From NCBI GenBank assembly GCA_022791945.1, contig JAAVZY010000033.1, positions 1 to 52,371 of the forward strand: DNA of 52,371 bases, in the 5' to 3' direction. The first letter of the stretch is position 1. Every line of letters starts with the position of its first letter. A program made the position numbers and the translations under genes. The DNA comes from Oscillospiraceae bacterium (GTDB lineage Bacteria; Bacillota; Clostridia; Oscillospirales; Ruminococcaceae). Below are positions 1-7,842 of this stretch, piece after piece. The notes under the pieces were generated by a model, which saw only the letters and a list, made by a program, of their open reading frames with translations, was not told the DNA's origin and searched no databases.

Positions 1-621
1 GGTCATGGTATAGGCTGGCTTCTCCTTGTGCCGCTCCTGCTCCCAGTAGTCCCCCAGCTCCGTCAGCAGGGCGATGGTGTCACCGGCTCCCTCGAAATCA
101 ATGTGGGATTTTGCCATGGCCTCTTCTGTGGTAATGAACATGGGAAGGCTATAATGGAGGGGGATCAGGTAATTGTGTCCCTCATAGGCAATGCTGTCAA
201 AGATGATCCTTTGATAGGGGCCTTCCTCCAAATCTACGTCCGCTGCCAGAACCTGGGTCAGATCCTCAAAGGCTCCCGCCTTCTGCATCTTGTGGATATC
301 GCTGTAGACGAGAAACCCTTCATCTACAAATATGAGATCCGGCCCCTCTCCAGCCATCATCCGGGTGCCCAGTTCCTTATAGTAGGGATCATCATAGCCG
401 AGATTATAGTGGTTGGTAATATTCACCTGCACTTCCGGATAGGCCTGCTGGTAAAGAGAAATCGCCCGATTCAGAGCCACCTGCATGGGAGAAGTACTGC
501 CCTTATATGCCCTCATCTCAATATTTAATTCCTGGGTAGGTTTCCAGTTTTGGGAGCTTTGACAGCCGCAGGCTCCAAGCATCAGCAGAACCGGCAGAAA
601 GAAAGCAAAATATTTTTTCAT
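1..621 (-). CDS. extracellular solute-binding lipoprotein (N-terminal part, runs off the window)
   Basis: The 207 codons present start at ATG 621 with MKKYFAFFLPVLLMLGACGC, a lipoprotein signal peptide with a lipobox (LGAC) that would anchor the protein to the outer face of the membrane. The mature part contains IEMRAYKGSTSPMQVALNRA, later QAYPEVQVNITNHYN and RMMAGEGPDLIFVDEGF. This is the usual layout of family 1 ABC-transporter substrate-binding proteins, in which a (LMAGxGPDL) motif follows the first beta strand. The frame stays open to position 1, so the C-terminal half lies outside the window and the substrate cannot be named. The start codon overlaps the stop of a short upstream reading frame (ATGA at 618-621). 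Family assignment is good; ligand (sugar or other) unknown. Confidence 0.8.
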   Translation of the reverse strand, partial: MKKYFAFFLPVLLMLGACGCQSSQNWKPTQELNIEMRAYKGSTSPMQVALNRAISLYQQAYPEVQVNITNHYNLGYDDPYYKELGTRMMAGEGPDLIFVDEGFLVYSDIHKMQKAGAFEDLTQVLAADVDLEEGPYQRIIFDSIAYEGHNYLIPLHYSLPMFITTEEAMAKSHIDFEGAGDTIALLTELGDYWEQERHKEKPAYTMT

Positions 622-785
622 TTGCGTTTCACCCCTTTGAGTAATAGATTGTGGATAGAGGCGCTCAACCATTGAGGGGGCTTGATTTTCGCTGAAATAT
701 CAAGCTGCTCCTTCAAATCAGAGACAAAAGTGCCCCGACATCCAATGTCCGCACAGAACTTCTGAATAGACGGATCTCCCTCCTC
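618..785 (-). pseudogene. 55-codon open frame ending in ATGA overlap with the lipoprotein gene; probable gene remnant
   Basis: After an in-frame stop at 786-788 a frame runs EEGDPSIQKFCADIGCRGTF, continues VSDLKEQLDISAKIKPPQWL and ends LLLKGVKRK. Its TGA overlaps the ATG of the lipoprotein gene in an ATGA junction typical of translational coupling. No ATG, GTG or TTG starts the frame, although a GAGGAGGGAG stretch lies at its 5' end. I do not recognise the family. It could be the tail of a decayed coupled gene or chance. The stretch from 786 to 942 shows nothing else convincing. Confidence 0.3.
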
Positions 786-942
786 TCATACGTTCGTTTC
801 GCAGCAGAGCTTCCAATTTCCGCCCTTTTTCTTCTATATTTCTATTTTATCATCTTTTTTTCCATTGTAAATACAGTTTCCTGAATTTGTTTTTCCTTCT
901 CTGGAGAGGAAGAGCCTATCTCCACAATCATTGCGAAGCGGC

Positions 943-980
943 AAAAAAGGAACGCCCTTGATTGAGGGCGTTCCTTTTTA
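943..980. terminator. bidirectional rho-independent terminator
   Basis: Perfect inverted repeat of about 15 bp (AAGGAACGCCCT with its complement AGGGCGTTCCTT) flanked by an A-run on the left and a T-run on the right, just past the stop codon of the minus-strand gene at 988. Confidence 0.85.
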
Positions 981-987
981 AGCTTGA

Positions 988-1989
988 CTATCTGACAGGG
1001 CCGTTGCCCCATATCTGGGATTGGGTGATGGCAAGAACGGCTGTGGTAGGCACTCCGGCAATTTCTTCGCCGAAAATTGCCTGTAAGGCTTTCCCGTTGA
1101 GCATTTCCGCCAGCTGGGTTTTCGCCAGCTGAGATGCAGCAGCCTCCGAAGCCAGCATTTCCTGTTTCAGCTGTCTTTCCGAAGCCAGCTTCATAAATTC
1201 CATATGGCGGGCAATGCGCAGCTCCCACCAATCCGTTTCATCCGTGCCGCTGGTGGAATAGGTAAACCCGCCGCCGGCACTGGACGCGCAGGCGTTGCAG
1301 ATGTTCCCATCCGCCCCGATGGCAACCGCCTGGGACATTCTCGCCGAAATCCCAGGTATTATGGCCTCGTTCCGCGCTGCGTCAAAGGTGAACCAGGTTT
1401 CGATCTTCTCCATGATTTGCTTGGCATAGTCTGCGTCCTGCTCCATGCGGGCCTGCACATCCGGATGAATCACCACAGCCTTGCTTCCCGGCGGGACGCT
1501 GCCCAGGGCGTGGATCGCCTTGGGCGCAATAAACCGGCCGTCGATGGAGCCGTAAAAAGGATTCTCTCCGGAAGGACGCCAGTTTTCCAGCGTCTCCTTT
1601 GCCGCGTCTCCGTCCTGATACAGCAGGTAGTGGGGGTAATCGTTCCGCACCCGCCAATAGCTGCTGCTGGCGTCAAAGACATGATAGTGAAGGCCCGGAT
1701 ACTTCACCTTCAGCAGCTCCTCCGGAGTGACCGCCTCCACGCTTTCGGTCTGAGCCTGCCCGGCGGAGCGGATCGCCTGACTGCCCATTAAGCCGGGAAT
1801 GAACATCATTCCCAAAGCGCCGCCCATGCCGGACGCCTGTCTGCCGTCCAGGCCCAGCCCGGCCTGGGCGGCCATCTCCGCCGTTACCTCCAGGAAGCTG
1901 CTGGACGGCACGCCGGCCTGCTTTGCCTTTTGGCCTTTTGCGGCAGCGTTGATTTTTGCTTCGTAATCGTTTCGGATGGTACCGTTCAT
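988..1989 (-). CDS. DUF6033-like conserved hypothetical protein
   Basis: A 333-residue soluble protein with no signal peptide or membrane segment. The ATG at 1989 is chosen because GGAGGGGGAG lies 6-12 nt upstream; an earlier ATG at 2058 has no such site. The central part has (VTPEELLKVKYPGLHYHVFD) and later GSKAVVIHPDVQARMEQDAD followed by YAKQIMEKIETWF. This 'long peptide, then IHP(D/N)...M..D..YA..I...I' pattern resembles the clostridial DUF6033 family, but I recall it only approximately. The C-terminal third is a helical, Ala/Gln-rich region with possible coiled coil (MEFMKLASERQLKQEMLASE). Function unknown. A strong terminator follows directly. Confidence 0.6.
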   Translation of the reverse strand: MNGTIRNDYEAKINAAAKGQKAKQAGVPSSSFLEVTAEMAAQAGLGLDGRQASGMGGALGMMFIPGLMGSQAIRSAGQAQTESVEAVTPEELLKVKYPGLHYHVFDASSSYWRVRNDYPHYLLYQDGDAAKETLENWRPSGENPFYGSIDGRFIAPKAIHALGSVPPGSKAVVIHPDVQARMEQDADYAKQIMEKIETWFTFDAARNEAIIPGISARMSQAVAIGADGNICNACASSAGGGFTYSTSGTDETDWWELRIARHMEFMKLASERQLKQEMLASEAAASQLAKTQLAEMLNGKALQAIFGEEIAGVPTTAVLAITQSQIWGNGPVR

Positions 1990-2168
1990 GGTTTTCTCTC
2001 CCCCTCCGCTTTCCCGCCCGGCAGTGCGCTTCCCAGCAGGCGCCTTCACGCCGGACACAGCAGCGAAAAATAAACTCTATCAAACTTAATCGGCAGATAT
2101 AGGGGAAAATCAACCGTCCAGGCGCAGTCCTCTTTTTCGTCCCTCAAGCGCTCTGCGGATGCAGGCTC

Positions 2169-2828
2169 TCAGTCCAGAGGCCATGCCCCGATGGCATTCA
2201 GAAATGCCTTGGCGATGATAAAATGGCCGATATTGTTCCCGCCGTTGGGGTGTACCCGATCCGCAGAGAAGGCCATGTGATGGAGCTTCTCCTGCACCTG
2301 ATCAAACGCCGCCTGTACGTCGCAGAACACCAGCCCGTATTCCCCGGCCAGCTCCTTCACTGCGGCGGCATATTTCCGCACCATGGCGGTCATGGGATCC
2401 TGCTCGTTCCGATCAATATAGTAGGGGGCCATCAGTACCATGCCCTTTACTTTGGGAAGGGTCTGCTCAATCAGCCGCCGGTAGGTGTCCACATATTCCG
2501 GAAAATCCACCATTGGAGCAGGGTTGAAGGGAACGTCAAAATGCCGCCAGACGTCGTTGATTCCAATCATCACCGCCACCCAGTCCGGATGGAGCTCCAG
2601 GGTATCCTGCTGCCAGCGGGCGGCCATCTGGCGGATGGTGTCGCCGCTGACCGCGGTGTTGAGAACCCGGATCCGTTCCTCCGGGCGGAAGGCGGTGAGC
2701 ATTCCATCCACCAGGGCCGGGTAACCGCTTCCCAGGCCGTAGGGCGCGCCTCCGACAGGACGAACCCGGCCGCAGTCGGTGATGGAATCCCCGTTAAAGA
2801 GCAGAACGCTTCCTGTTTCCAATTTCAT
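2169..2828 (-). CDS. SGNH/GDSL-family hydrolase (esterase)
   Basis: The 219-residue product has the SGNH hydrolase blocks in order: LLFNGDSITDCG with the nucleophile Ser near residue 15, a Gly in NTAVSGDTI, VMIGINDVWRHF with the Asn of block III, and DRVHPNGGNNIGHF near the C-terminus with the catalytic His. It probably removes acetyl or other acyl groups from a carbohydrate or lipid in the cytoplasm, as there is no signal peptide; the substrate is not predictable. ATG 2828 is preferred over ATG 2837 because AAAGG then lies 9 nt upstream. Mosaic repeat A begins about 30 bp upstream, leaving no room for an ordinary promoter between them. Confidence 0.85.
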   Translation of the reverse strand: MKLETGSVLLFNGDSITDCGRVRPVGGAPYGLGSGYPALVDGMLTAFRPEERIRVLNTAVSGDTIRQMAARWQQDTLELHPDWVAVMIGINDVWRHFDVPFNPAPMVDFPEYVDTYRRLIEQTLPKVKGMVLMAPYYIDRNEQDPMTAMVRKYAAAVKELAGEYGLVFCDVQAAFDQVQEKLHHMAFSADRVHPNGGNNIGHFIIAKAFLNAIGAWPLD

Positions 2829-2859
2829 GTGTAGCATCCTTTCTTGTGTGTGCGTGGCT

Positions 2860-3404
2860 GGGCAAGGCCGCGAGACTCTGTCTCGCGTCTCTGCGGTGCG
2901 TCGTTTTACGACGCACCTAGGAATTCGGCTTCGCCGAATTCTAAGATGCGCCGCTGGCGGCGCATCGGGGATCTAAATCCCCTTGGAACCCGTAATTTTA
3001 AGGGCCTTTTTAAGGGCGGAAAAGGGGTGGGGTCAAGTCTGTAGAGACTTCCGGCTTTCTGCCACGCAGAGAGTCTGATTCACGCAGTACGCTTTTTTCG
3101 TAAAGAAAAAAGCTCCCTCCTTCGTGCGGGGTATTCCCTGCGCCGCAGAGGGTATGAGCGTAACAGAACCCGCTCGAAACTCTCTGCGCCGTAGTCCCTG
3201 CGCCGCCTATGGGGATGAATTTTTTCTTTACGAAAAAATGGGTAGGCGAGCGATCGACCACGAAGGAAGTATCAGCGAGGCAGGGAGTAAAAAGTCTGTA
3301 CAGACTTGAACCCCCACCCCCTCTACGCCCTTAAAAAAGATGGGAATCCAAGGGGACGCGTCCCCTTGGCGAGAGCGCGAGAGCAGAGCTCTCGCGGCCT
3401 TGCG
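2860..3404. repeat. mosaic hairpin repeat, copy A (full length, about 545 bp)
   Basis: Fills the gap between the SGNH gene and the DUF4317 gene. Reading left to right: GGGCAAGGCC end, GCGAGA/TCTCGC hairpin, GGTGCGTCGT/ACGACGCACC hairpin, GAATTCGG/CCGAATTC hairpin, GATGCGCCGC/GCGGCGCATC hairpin, an AAGGGCGGAAAAGGGGTGGGG tract beginning near 3011, CAAGTCTG..GACTT, TCTGCCACGCAGAG, and TTTTTTCGTAAAGAAAAAA. The second half runs the other way: GAATTTTTTCTTTACGAAA, GATGGGAATCCAAGGGG, CCAAGGGG/CCCCTTGG hairpin, GCGAGAGC/GCTCTCGC hairpin, then GGCCTTGC. The two ends are therefore inverted relative to each other. Small ORFs inside have no credible start site or family and are not annotated. Confidence 0.85.
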
Positions 3405-3409
3405 GGCTG

Positions 3410-4537
3410 TTACAGAATCCGTACGTCCACTCCGTTGACCTCGACCTGTCCCTCCGCACGGATCAGAATATATTTCACGCCGTTCAGGATTCGGGTTTCT
3501 ACCAGATCGCTTCTTTCCGGATTCACCCGGACGGTTACATCCGGCGTCCGCACCTCCACCTGCCGCGCGTCCACCAGGTTGCCAGGCCGGAGGGGAGCGT
3601 CCTGCCCAAAGGCTTCCTCATACTTCTCCGTAAAGGCGGCGACCCGGTGCTCCTCCACGCCGCAGGCCTCCAGCACCCGCTCCACCGTCCCGGCGGGAAG
3701 GGCGGCGGGCTCCTCCGGATTCTCCTTCTGCTCGGCGATCAGCTCACAGAGCTGATCGTGGACTGCCTGCACCACCTCATAGCTGCACGCCTCATCCAGC
3801 GCTTCTCCCAGCACTGTCTGAAAGGTTTCCTTCTGCTGAAGGGCGGGCATGGGAAGCTCTGTGCAGAACAAGGCGTCGGTAAACTCCCGGTGGCTTTCAG
3901 CGGGGCTTTTGGTGTAGTAGAGGGCCCCATAGATGTTGGCGCACCGATCGTCGAAGGCCGGGAAGAGGAAACCCAGCTCCGGCGGGGCCACAACCCAATC
4001 GGTATGGCAGCTGTGGAAGGCGTTTTCATGGGCAAAGTAGCCCAGGGCAGGCTTGGTGGGCTTCACCGGGCAGATCCCGCAGACGAAGTAATGGAATACT
4101 TCCTGGGAGGAATCCTCCGACTCCTCGCCATCCGAGGAGCGGTAGGACACGTCGTAAGCGTCGCTGGCCAGGAGGATCAGATAGCTCCCCTCCATTGTGA
4201 GGGACTGGGCAATCTTCCCGAAGAAGGTTTTCAGCAGCTCCTCATCCTTTAGGCCGGAGCTGCGCAGATCCATGAGAAGCTTGTGCTCCTCTCCTGCGGC
4301 CACCTGGCTGGTGGCAAATTCAATGGGGATCCGGTTTTTGTCCGGCGCTCCCGAGAGCACCCGCTTCAGAACGCCCAAGAGCTTTTCCGCCTCCTCCTGG
4401 GGCATGATGCTCAGAGGCTGATGGAATATGTTCACAATCTCCCGGCGCTCATTCACACAGCAGCCGTGGATATGGGTAATGCTGTTCTTGTCCGGCCGGA
4501 ATCTCCGCCGGAGCTCAGCCGCTTCCTTTTCGTTCAT
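3410..4537 (-). CDS. DUF4317 domain-containing protein
   Basis: 375 residues starting MNEKEAAELRRRFRPDKNSI followed by ITHIHGCCVNERREIVNIFHQ, the diagnostic N-terminus of the clostridial DUF4317 family; length matches the family. It has no signal peptide or membrane segments. The C-terminal 60 residues (VEVRTPDVTVRVNPERSDL to VDVRIL) look like a small beta domain. Function unknown; the family is widespread and usually single-copy in Clostridia. Ribosome binding site AAAGGAAGG precedes the ATG. A very good promoter lies at 4588-4615. Confidence 0.9.
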   Translation of the reverse strand: MNEKEAAELRRRFRPDKNSITHIHGCCVNERREIVNIFHQPLSIMPQEEAEKLLGVLKRVLSGAPDKNRIPIEFATSQVAAGEEHKLLMDLRSSGLKDEELLKTFFGKIAQSLTMEGSYLILLASDAYDVSYRSSDGEESEDSSQEVFHYFVCGICPVKPTKPALGYFAHENAFHSCHTDWVVAPPELGFLFPAFDDRCANIYGALYYTKSPAESHREFTDALFCTELPMPALQQKETFQTVLGEALDEACSYEVVQAVHDQLCELIAEQKENPEEPAALPAGTVERVLEACGVEEHRVAAFTEKYEEAFGQDAPLRPGNLVDARQVEVRTPDVTVRVNPERSDLVETRILNGVKYILIRAEGQVEVNGVDVRIL

Positions 4538-4587
4538 GGAACCTTCCTTTCATTTCACGAAATCCAGGGCCTGCCGCCCTATCTGCC

Positions 4588-4615
4588 ATTATACAGGAAT
4601 TTCTCCTGTTGTCAA
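4588..4615 (-). promoter_or_regulatory. sigma-A promoter of the DUF4317 gene with a palindrome in the spacer
   Basis: On the minus strand: perfect -35 TTGACA (4610-4615), 16-nt spacer, perfect -10 TATAAT (4588-4593). The spacer contains the palindrome CAGGA-GAAAT-TCCTG, a possible operator. Confidence 0.75.
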
Positions 4616-4626
4616 TGTATGGTTAA

Positions 4627-4693
4627 GAGCCTGTTCAAGATCTCTGGGAACAGCGCCTGAAAGGCGCTGTTCCCAGAGATCTTGAACAGGCTC
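4627..4693. repeat. 67-bp perfect hairpin, GAGCCTGTT family
   Basis: Two 32-bp arms that are exact reverse complements separated by a GAA loop: GAGCCTGTTCAAGATCTC opens it and its complement ends AACAGGCTC. It lies between two divergent promoters. A related hairpin with the same outer arms occurs at 22325-22374. Confidence 0.9.
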
Positions 4694-4697
4694 TATG

Positions 4698-4765
4698 ACC
4701 TTGAGGACGCTGTCCTCAAACACCTGCCAAGGGGGCCGGGCCCCCCTTGGATTCCCATTATCACG
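4698..4765. repeat. mosaic hairpin repeat, fragment H (one end only)
   Basis: CCTTGAGGAC/GTCCTCAA hairpin, then a CCAAGGGGG/CCCCCCTTGG hairpin, then ATTCCCATTAT. This is the same order of modules as the ends of copies A and G, with different stem sequence. No core is present. The rest of the 4538-4905 gap holds the two promoters and the 67-bp hairpin. Confidence 0.65.
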
Positions 4766-4829
4766 CGCGGCTCTGCCACGCTGCCGCCTGCCTATGGTCA
4801 GCTTTTGCCGGCAATATTGGCTTAATATG

Positions 4830-4858
4830 TTGACATTTTGCTTTGATTATTATAAACT
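4830..4858 (+). promoter_or_regulatory. promoter of the cytidylate-kinase-like gene
   Basis: -35 TTGACA at 4830-4835; -10 candidates TATAAA (4851-4856, spacer 15) or TAAACT (4853-4858, spacer 17), followed by AAGGAGTG and the ATG at 4906. Confidence 0.6.
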
Positions 4859-4905
4859 ATAACCATAAACAGCGGGATAGTCCCCATAAGAAGGAGTGAG
4901 CGTCC

Positions 4906-5538
4906 ATGACAAGCACGATCGTAACCATCAGCCGTCAATACGGCAGCGGAGGCCGGGAAATCGGAAAGCTCCTGGCTGAACAGCTGGAAGTCCCCTTCTA
5001 CGACAATGAGCTGATCACCATTGCGGCGAAAAAAAGCGGCTATGCGGAAGGGCTGTTTGTTCAGGCGGATCAGAAACCCACGGGAAGTCTGCTGTTTTCC
5101 ATGTCCATGCTGGGGACGAATCGCGTCTCCTTTGATCTGCCCCTCAATGACAAGATATTCCTGATTCAGTCGGACATCATCCGGGAAGTGGCCGGAAAGG
5201 GCGGCTGTGTGATTGTAGGACGCTGCGCCGACTATGTGCTGCGGGAGAATCCGGCCTGCGTGAACGTGTTTATCTCCGGAGATCTGGACGATCGGGTACG
5301 CTGGGCAATCCAGGCCGGAGAGGTCGAGGAGAGCAAGGCCAGGGAAAGCGTCCTCAAGGTCGATAAGCGCCGCGCCGCCTATTACAATTACTACACAAGC
5401 ATGAAGTTTGGGGCGGCGGATCACTATCACCTCTGCTTGAACAGCTCCTGTCTTGGCCGCCAGGGCTCTGCTGAGCTGATCCGCAGCTTTGTATGCCGTC
5501 TGGATCAAGAGCGGCAATCCGAGGGGAAGACCATGTGA
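4906..5538 (+). CDS. cytidylate kinase-like family protein
   Basis: 210 residues beginning MTSTIVTISRQYGSGGREIG, the P-loop-like nucleotide-binding motif of the Cytidylate_kin_2 family, followed by KLLAEQLEVPFYDNELI. Further family features are GGCVIVGRCADYVLRENP and the basic lid region VDKRRAAYYNYYTSMKFG. Canonical Cmk phosphorylates CMP/dCMP. Members of this second family are often extra copies whose nucleoside substrate has not been tested, so the cmk symbol is withheld. Monocistronic: own promoter upstream and terminator downstream. Confidence 0.85.
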   Translation: MTSTIVTISRQYGSGGREIGKLLAEQLEVPFYDNELITIAAKKSGYAEGLFVQADQKPTGSLLFSMSMLGTNRVSFDLPLNDKIFLIQSDIIREVAGKGGCVIVGRCADYVLRENPACVNVFISGDLDDRVRWAIQAGEVEESKARESVLKVDKRRAAYYNYYTSMKFGAADHYHLCLNSSCLGRQGSAELIRSFVCRLDQERQSEGKTM

Positions 5539-5601
5539 GGCCCCCTCAGGGCGGAAAAGGATCGGTTCTGACTGGCATATGTCTTTGAAAACAGATGCTG
5601 C

Positions 5602-5642
5602 GAAGCCCCTGAGCGGACGAAAGTCCGCTCAGGGGCTTTTCT
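5602..5642 (+). terminator. rho-independent terminator
   Basis: AGCCCCTGAGCGGAC-GAAA-GTCCGCTCAGGGGCT followed by TTTTCT, about 65 bp past the stop at 5538. A second GC-rich hairpin (CGCCGCCCC/GGGGCGGCG) at about 5656-5681 could terminate the converging pckG transcript. Confidence 0.85.
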
Positions 5643-5692
5643 GTGAAAAGGAGCACGCCGCCCCTGGAAGGGGGCGGCGTACAAAAATCCGT

Positions 5693-7468
5693 TTATTTGG
5701 AGAGTCTGTCCTTCAGAGCGGCCAGCTGCTTCTTCATTTCCTCAGGCAGCCGATCGCCGAACTTGCCGTAGAACTCCTCGATGCCCTTGGTTTCCTCCAT
5801 CCAGAGGCCCTTATCCACATTCAGCAGGCCCTTGACGGTGTCCACAGTGATGCCATTGAGCCCCTCAATGTTGATGTCCTCGGGCTTGGGCTCGTAGCCG
5901 ATGGCAGTCTCAACCGCCTCAGCCTTGCCCTCGCACCGGGCCAGGATCCACATGAGCACCCGCATGTTATCGCCGAAGCCAGGCCAGATGAAATGACCCT
6001 CGTCGTCGGTGCGGAACCAGTTGACATTGAAGATCTTGGGAGCCTTGTCGCCCAGCTTCTCGCCCATATCCAGCCAGTGCTGCCAGTAGTCGCCCATGTT
6101 GTAGCCGCAGAAGGGCAGCATCGCCATGGGATCCCGGCGGACAACGCCCACAGCGCCGGTAGCGGCGGCAGTAGTCTCGGAAGCCATGATGGTGCCTACG
6201 AACACGCCGTGATTCCAGTCAAAGGACTGGTACACCAGGGGAGCGGTCTTGGCGCGGCGGCCGCCGAAAACAATGGCGGAAACCGGAACGCCCTGGGGAT
6301 CGTTGAACTTGGGGCTGATGCAGGGGCAGTTGACCGCGGGAGCGGTAAACCGGCTGTTGGGATGAGCGCCCTTCTCCGTGGAGGTCTTGCCGTTCCAGGG
6401 CTTGCCGGTCCAGTCAATGGCGTTCTCAGGCGGATTCTTGTCCAGGCCTTCCCACCACACGGTGTTGTCGTCCAAGTTGTGGGCAACGTTGGTGAAGATG
6501 GTGCCCTTCCGGGTGGACTGAAGCGCGTTGAAGTTGGACTTCTCGTTGGTGCCGGGAGCAACGCCGAAGAAGCCGTTCTCCGGGTTGATGGCCCACAGGC
6601 GGCCGTCCTTGCCGATGCGCATCCAGGCGATGTCGTCGCCCACAGTCCAAACCTTGTAGCCCTGATCCGCATAGACTTTCGGGGGAATCAGCATGGCCAG
6701 GTTGGTCTTGCCGCAGGCAGAGGGGAAGGCAGCGGTGATATACTTGGTTTCTCCCTCGGGCGTCTCAACGCCCAGAATGAGCATATGCTCAGCCATCCAG
6801 CCCTCGTTCCGGCCCTGGTAGGAGGCGATCCGCAGAGCGAAGCACTTCTTGCCCAGCAGCACGTTGCCGCCGTAAGCGGAGTTGACGGAGCAGATGGTGT
6901 TCTCCTCGGGGAACTGAACAATATAGCGGTTCTCGGGATCGACCTGCGCCTTGGAGTGGAGGCCGCGGACGAAGTCGTTGGAGGTGTCGCCCAGATTTTC
7001 AAAGGCGCGCTTGCCCATACGGGTCATGATGTCCATGTTCAGGACAACGTAGATGGAGTCGGTCACCTCGACGCCCACCTTGGCCATGGGGGAGCCGATG
7101 GGACCCATGGAGTAGGGGATCACGTACATGGTGCGGCCCTTCATAACGCCCTCATAGAGCTTGTTCAGGGTGGCGTGCATCTCGGCGGGATCGCACCAGT
7201 TGTTGGTGGGGCCGGCCTCTTCCTTGGTTTTGGAGCAGATGAATGTGCGGGCCTCTACCCGGGCAACGTCGTTCACAGCGGTGCGGTGCAGCAGGCAGCC
7301 GGGCAGCTTCTCCTGGTTGAGCTCCTCCATTTCGCCGGTGGACATGGCTTCCTTGCGGAGCGCTTCCAGCTGCTCCTCGGAGCCGTCAATCCAGACGACC
7401 TGGTCAGGCTGACAGAGCTTTACCATCTCGTCCACCCAGTTGAGAACATTTTTGTTGTTTGTCAACAT
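5693..7468 (-). CDS. pckG: phosphoenolpyruvate carboxykinase (GTP)
   Basis: 591 residues, the usual length of the GTP-dependent enzyme, which interconverts oxaloacetate + GTP and PEP + GDP + CO2 in the cytoplasm. Visible motifs: FPSACGKTNLAM at about 248-259 (the P-loop kinase-1 motif with the reactive Cys), VGDDIAWM at about 276-283 (metal-binding kinase-2), GTNEKSNFNAL, and RTDDEGHFIWPGFGDNMRVL near the C-terminus. ATG 7468 is chosen: GGAAGGAGC precedes it and MLTNNKNVLNWVDEMVKLC matches the family N-terminus. A longer in-frame ATG at 7624 lies upstream of the promoter -10. In a fermenting clostridium it may run toward oxaloacetate (CO2 fixation) or gluconeogenesis. Confidence 0.95.
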   Translation of the reverse strand: MLTNNKNVLNWVDEMVKLCQPDQVVWIDGSEEQLEALRKEAMSTGEMEELNQEKLPGCLLHRTAVNDVARVEARTFICSKTKEEAGPTNNWCDPAEMHATLNKLYEGVMKGRTMYVIPYSMGPIGSPMAKVGVEVTDSIYVVLNMDIMTRMGKRAFENLGDTSNDFVRGLHSKAQVDPENRYIVQFPEENTICSVNSAYGGNVLLGKKCFALRIASYQGRNEGWMAEHMLILGVETPEGETKYITAAFPSACGKTNLAMLIPPKVYADQGYKVWTVGDDIAWMRIGKDGRLWAINPENGFFGVAPGTNEKSNFNALQSTRKGTIFTNVAHNLDDNTVWWEGLDKNPPENAIDWTGKPWNGKTSTEKGAHPNSRFTAPAVNCPCISPKFNDPQGVPVSAIVFGGRRAKTAPLVYQSFDWNHGVFVGTIMASETTAAATGAVGVVRRDPMAMLPFCGYNMGDYWQHWLDMGEKLGDKAPKIFNVNWFRTDDEGHFIWPGFGDNMRVLMWILARCEGKAEAVETAIGYEPKPEDINIEGLNGITVDTVKGLLNVDKGLWMEETKGIEEFYGKFGDRLPEEMKKQLAALKDRLSK

Positions 7469-7603
7469 CGTGTATGCTCCTTCCGTATAATTGATGGCAT
7501 TCCGGATTGCTCCGTCAGCCAAAATAGACCGAACCGCTTCGGGAACAGGAAACGATCCGGAAAACCGAAAAGGCCGGAACCGATCCAACCTTCCTCTGAT
7601 ACA

Positions 7604-7632
7604 ATTATAGGAAATTGCCGTCAAGAAGTCAA
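7604..7632 (-). promoter_or_regulatory. pckG promoter
   Basis: Minus strand TTGACT (7627-7632), 17-nt spacer, TATAAT (7604-7609). This predicts a leader of about 130 nt before the pckG ATG. No riboswitch motif was recognised in that leader. Confidence 0.75.
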
Positions 7633-7768
7633 GCCGAATCCTCCCAAGATTATGATCAAACTGTTAATTTTTTAACAATAGCGCCCCTTTCAACCCGATC
7701 AGACACAAAAAGTCCAGGATCTGACCCGGAATGCCACCTTGGCGGGCGCGGGCAGCTTCTCCCAGGTC

Positions 7769-7818
7769 TTGACCAAACATCCGAAACCGTACTATAATCA
7801 GTACGATTTCGGATGTTT
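7769..7818 (+). promoter_or_regulatory. marR promoter with near-perfect palindromic operator
   Basis: TTGACC (7769-7774), 18-nt spacer, TATAAT (7793-7798). The -10 sits in the middle of a 44-bp inverted repeat (7775-7818): AAACATCCGAAA-C-CGTAC, centre TATAATCA, GTACG-A-TTTCGGATGTTT. Only one position in each 18-nt arm fails to pair. A dimeric repressor bound here would cover the -10 and the start site, which fits autoregulation by the adjacent MarR protein. Confidence 0.8.
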
Positions 7819-7842
7819 TATCGGGAGGATGGGGGATGCCTG

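Noticed and set aside
2844..3755. Small ORFs in repeat A ending in similar peptides such as RESDSLRGRKPEV
   Set aside because: Similar peptides recur in copies B, E and G only because the DNA is repeated; frames lack ribosome binding sites and are broken differently in each copy.
5489..7675. 728-codon plus-strand open frame opposite pckG
   Set aside because: Antisense shadow of a GC-rich gene: Val/Gly/His-rich with no domain, while the minus strand encodes an unmistakable PEPCK.
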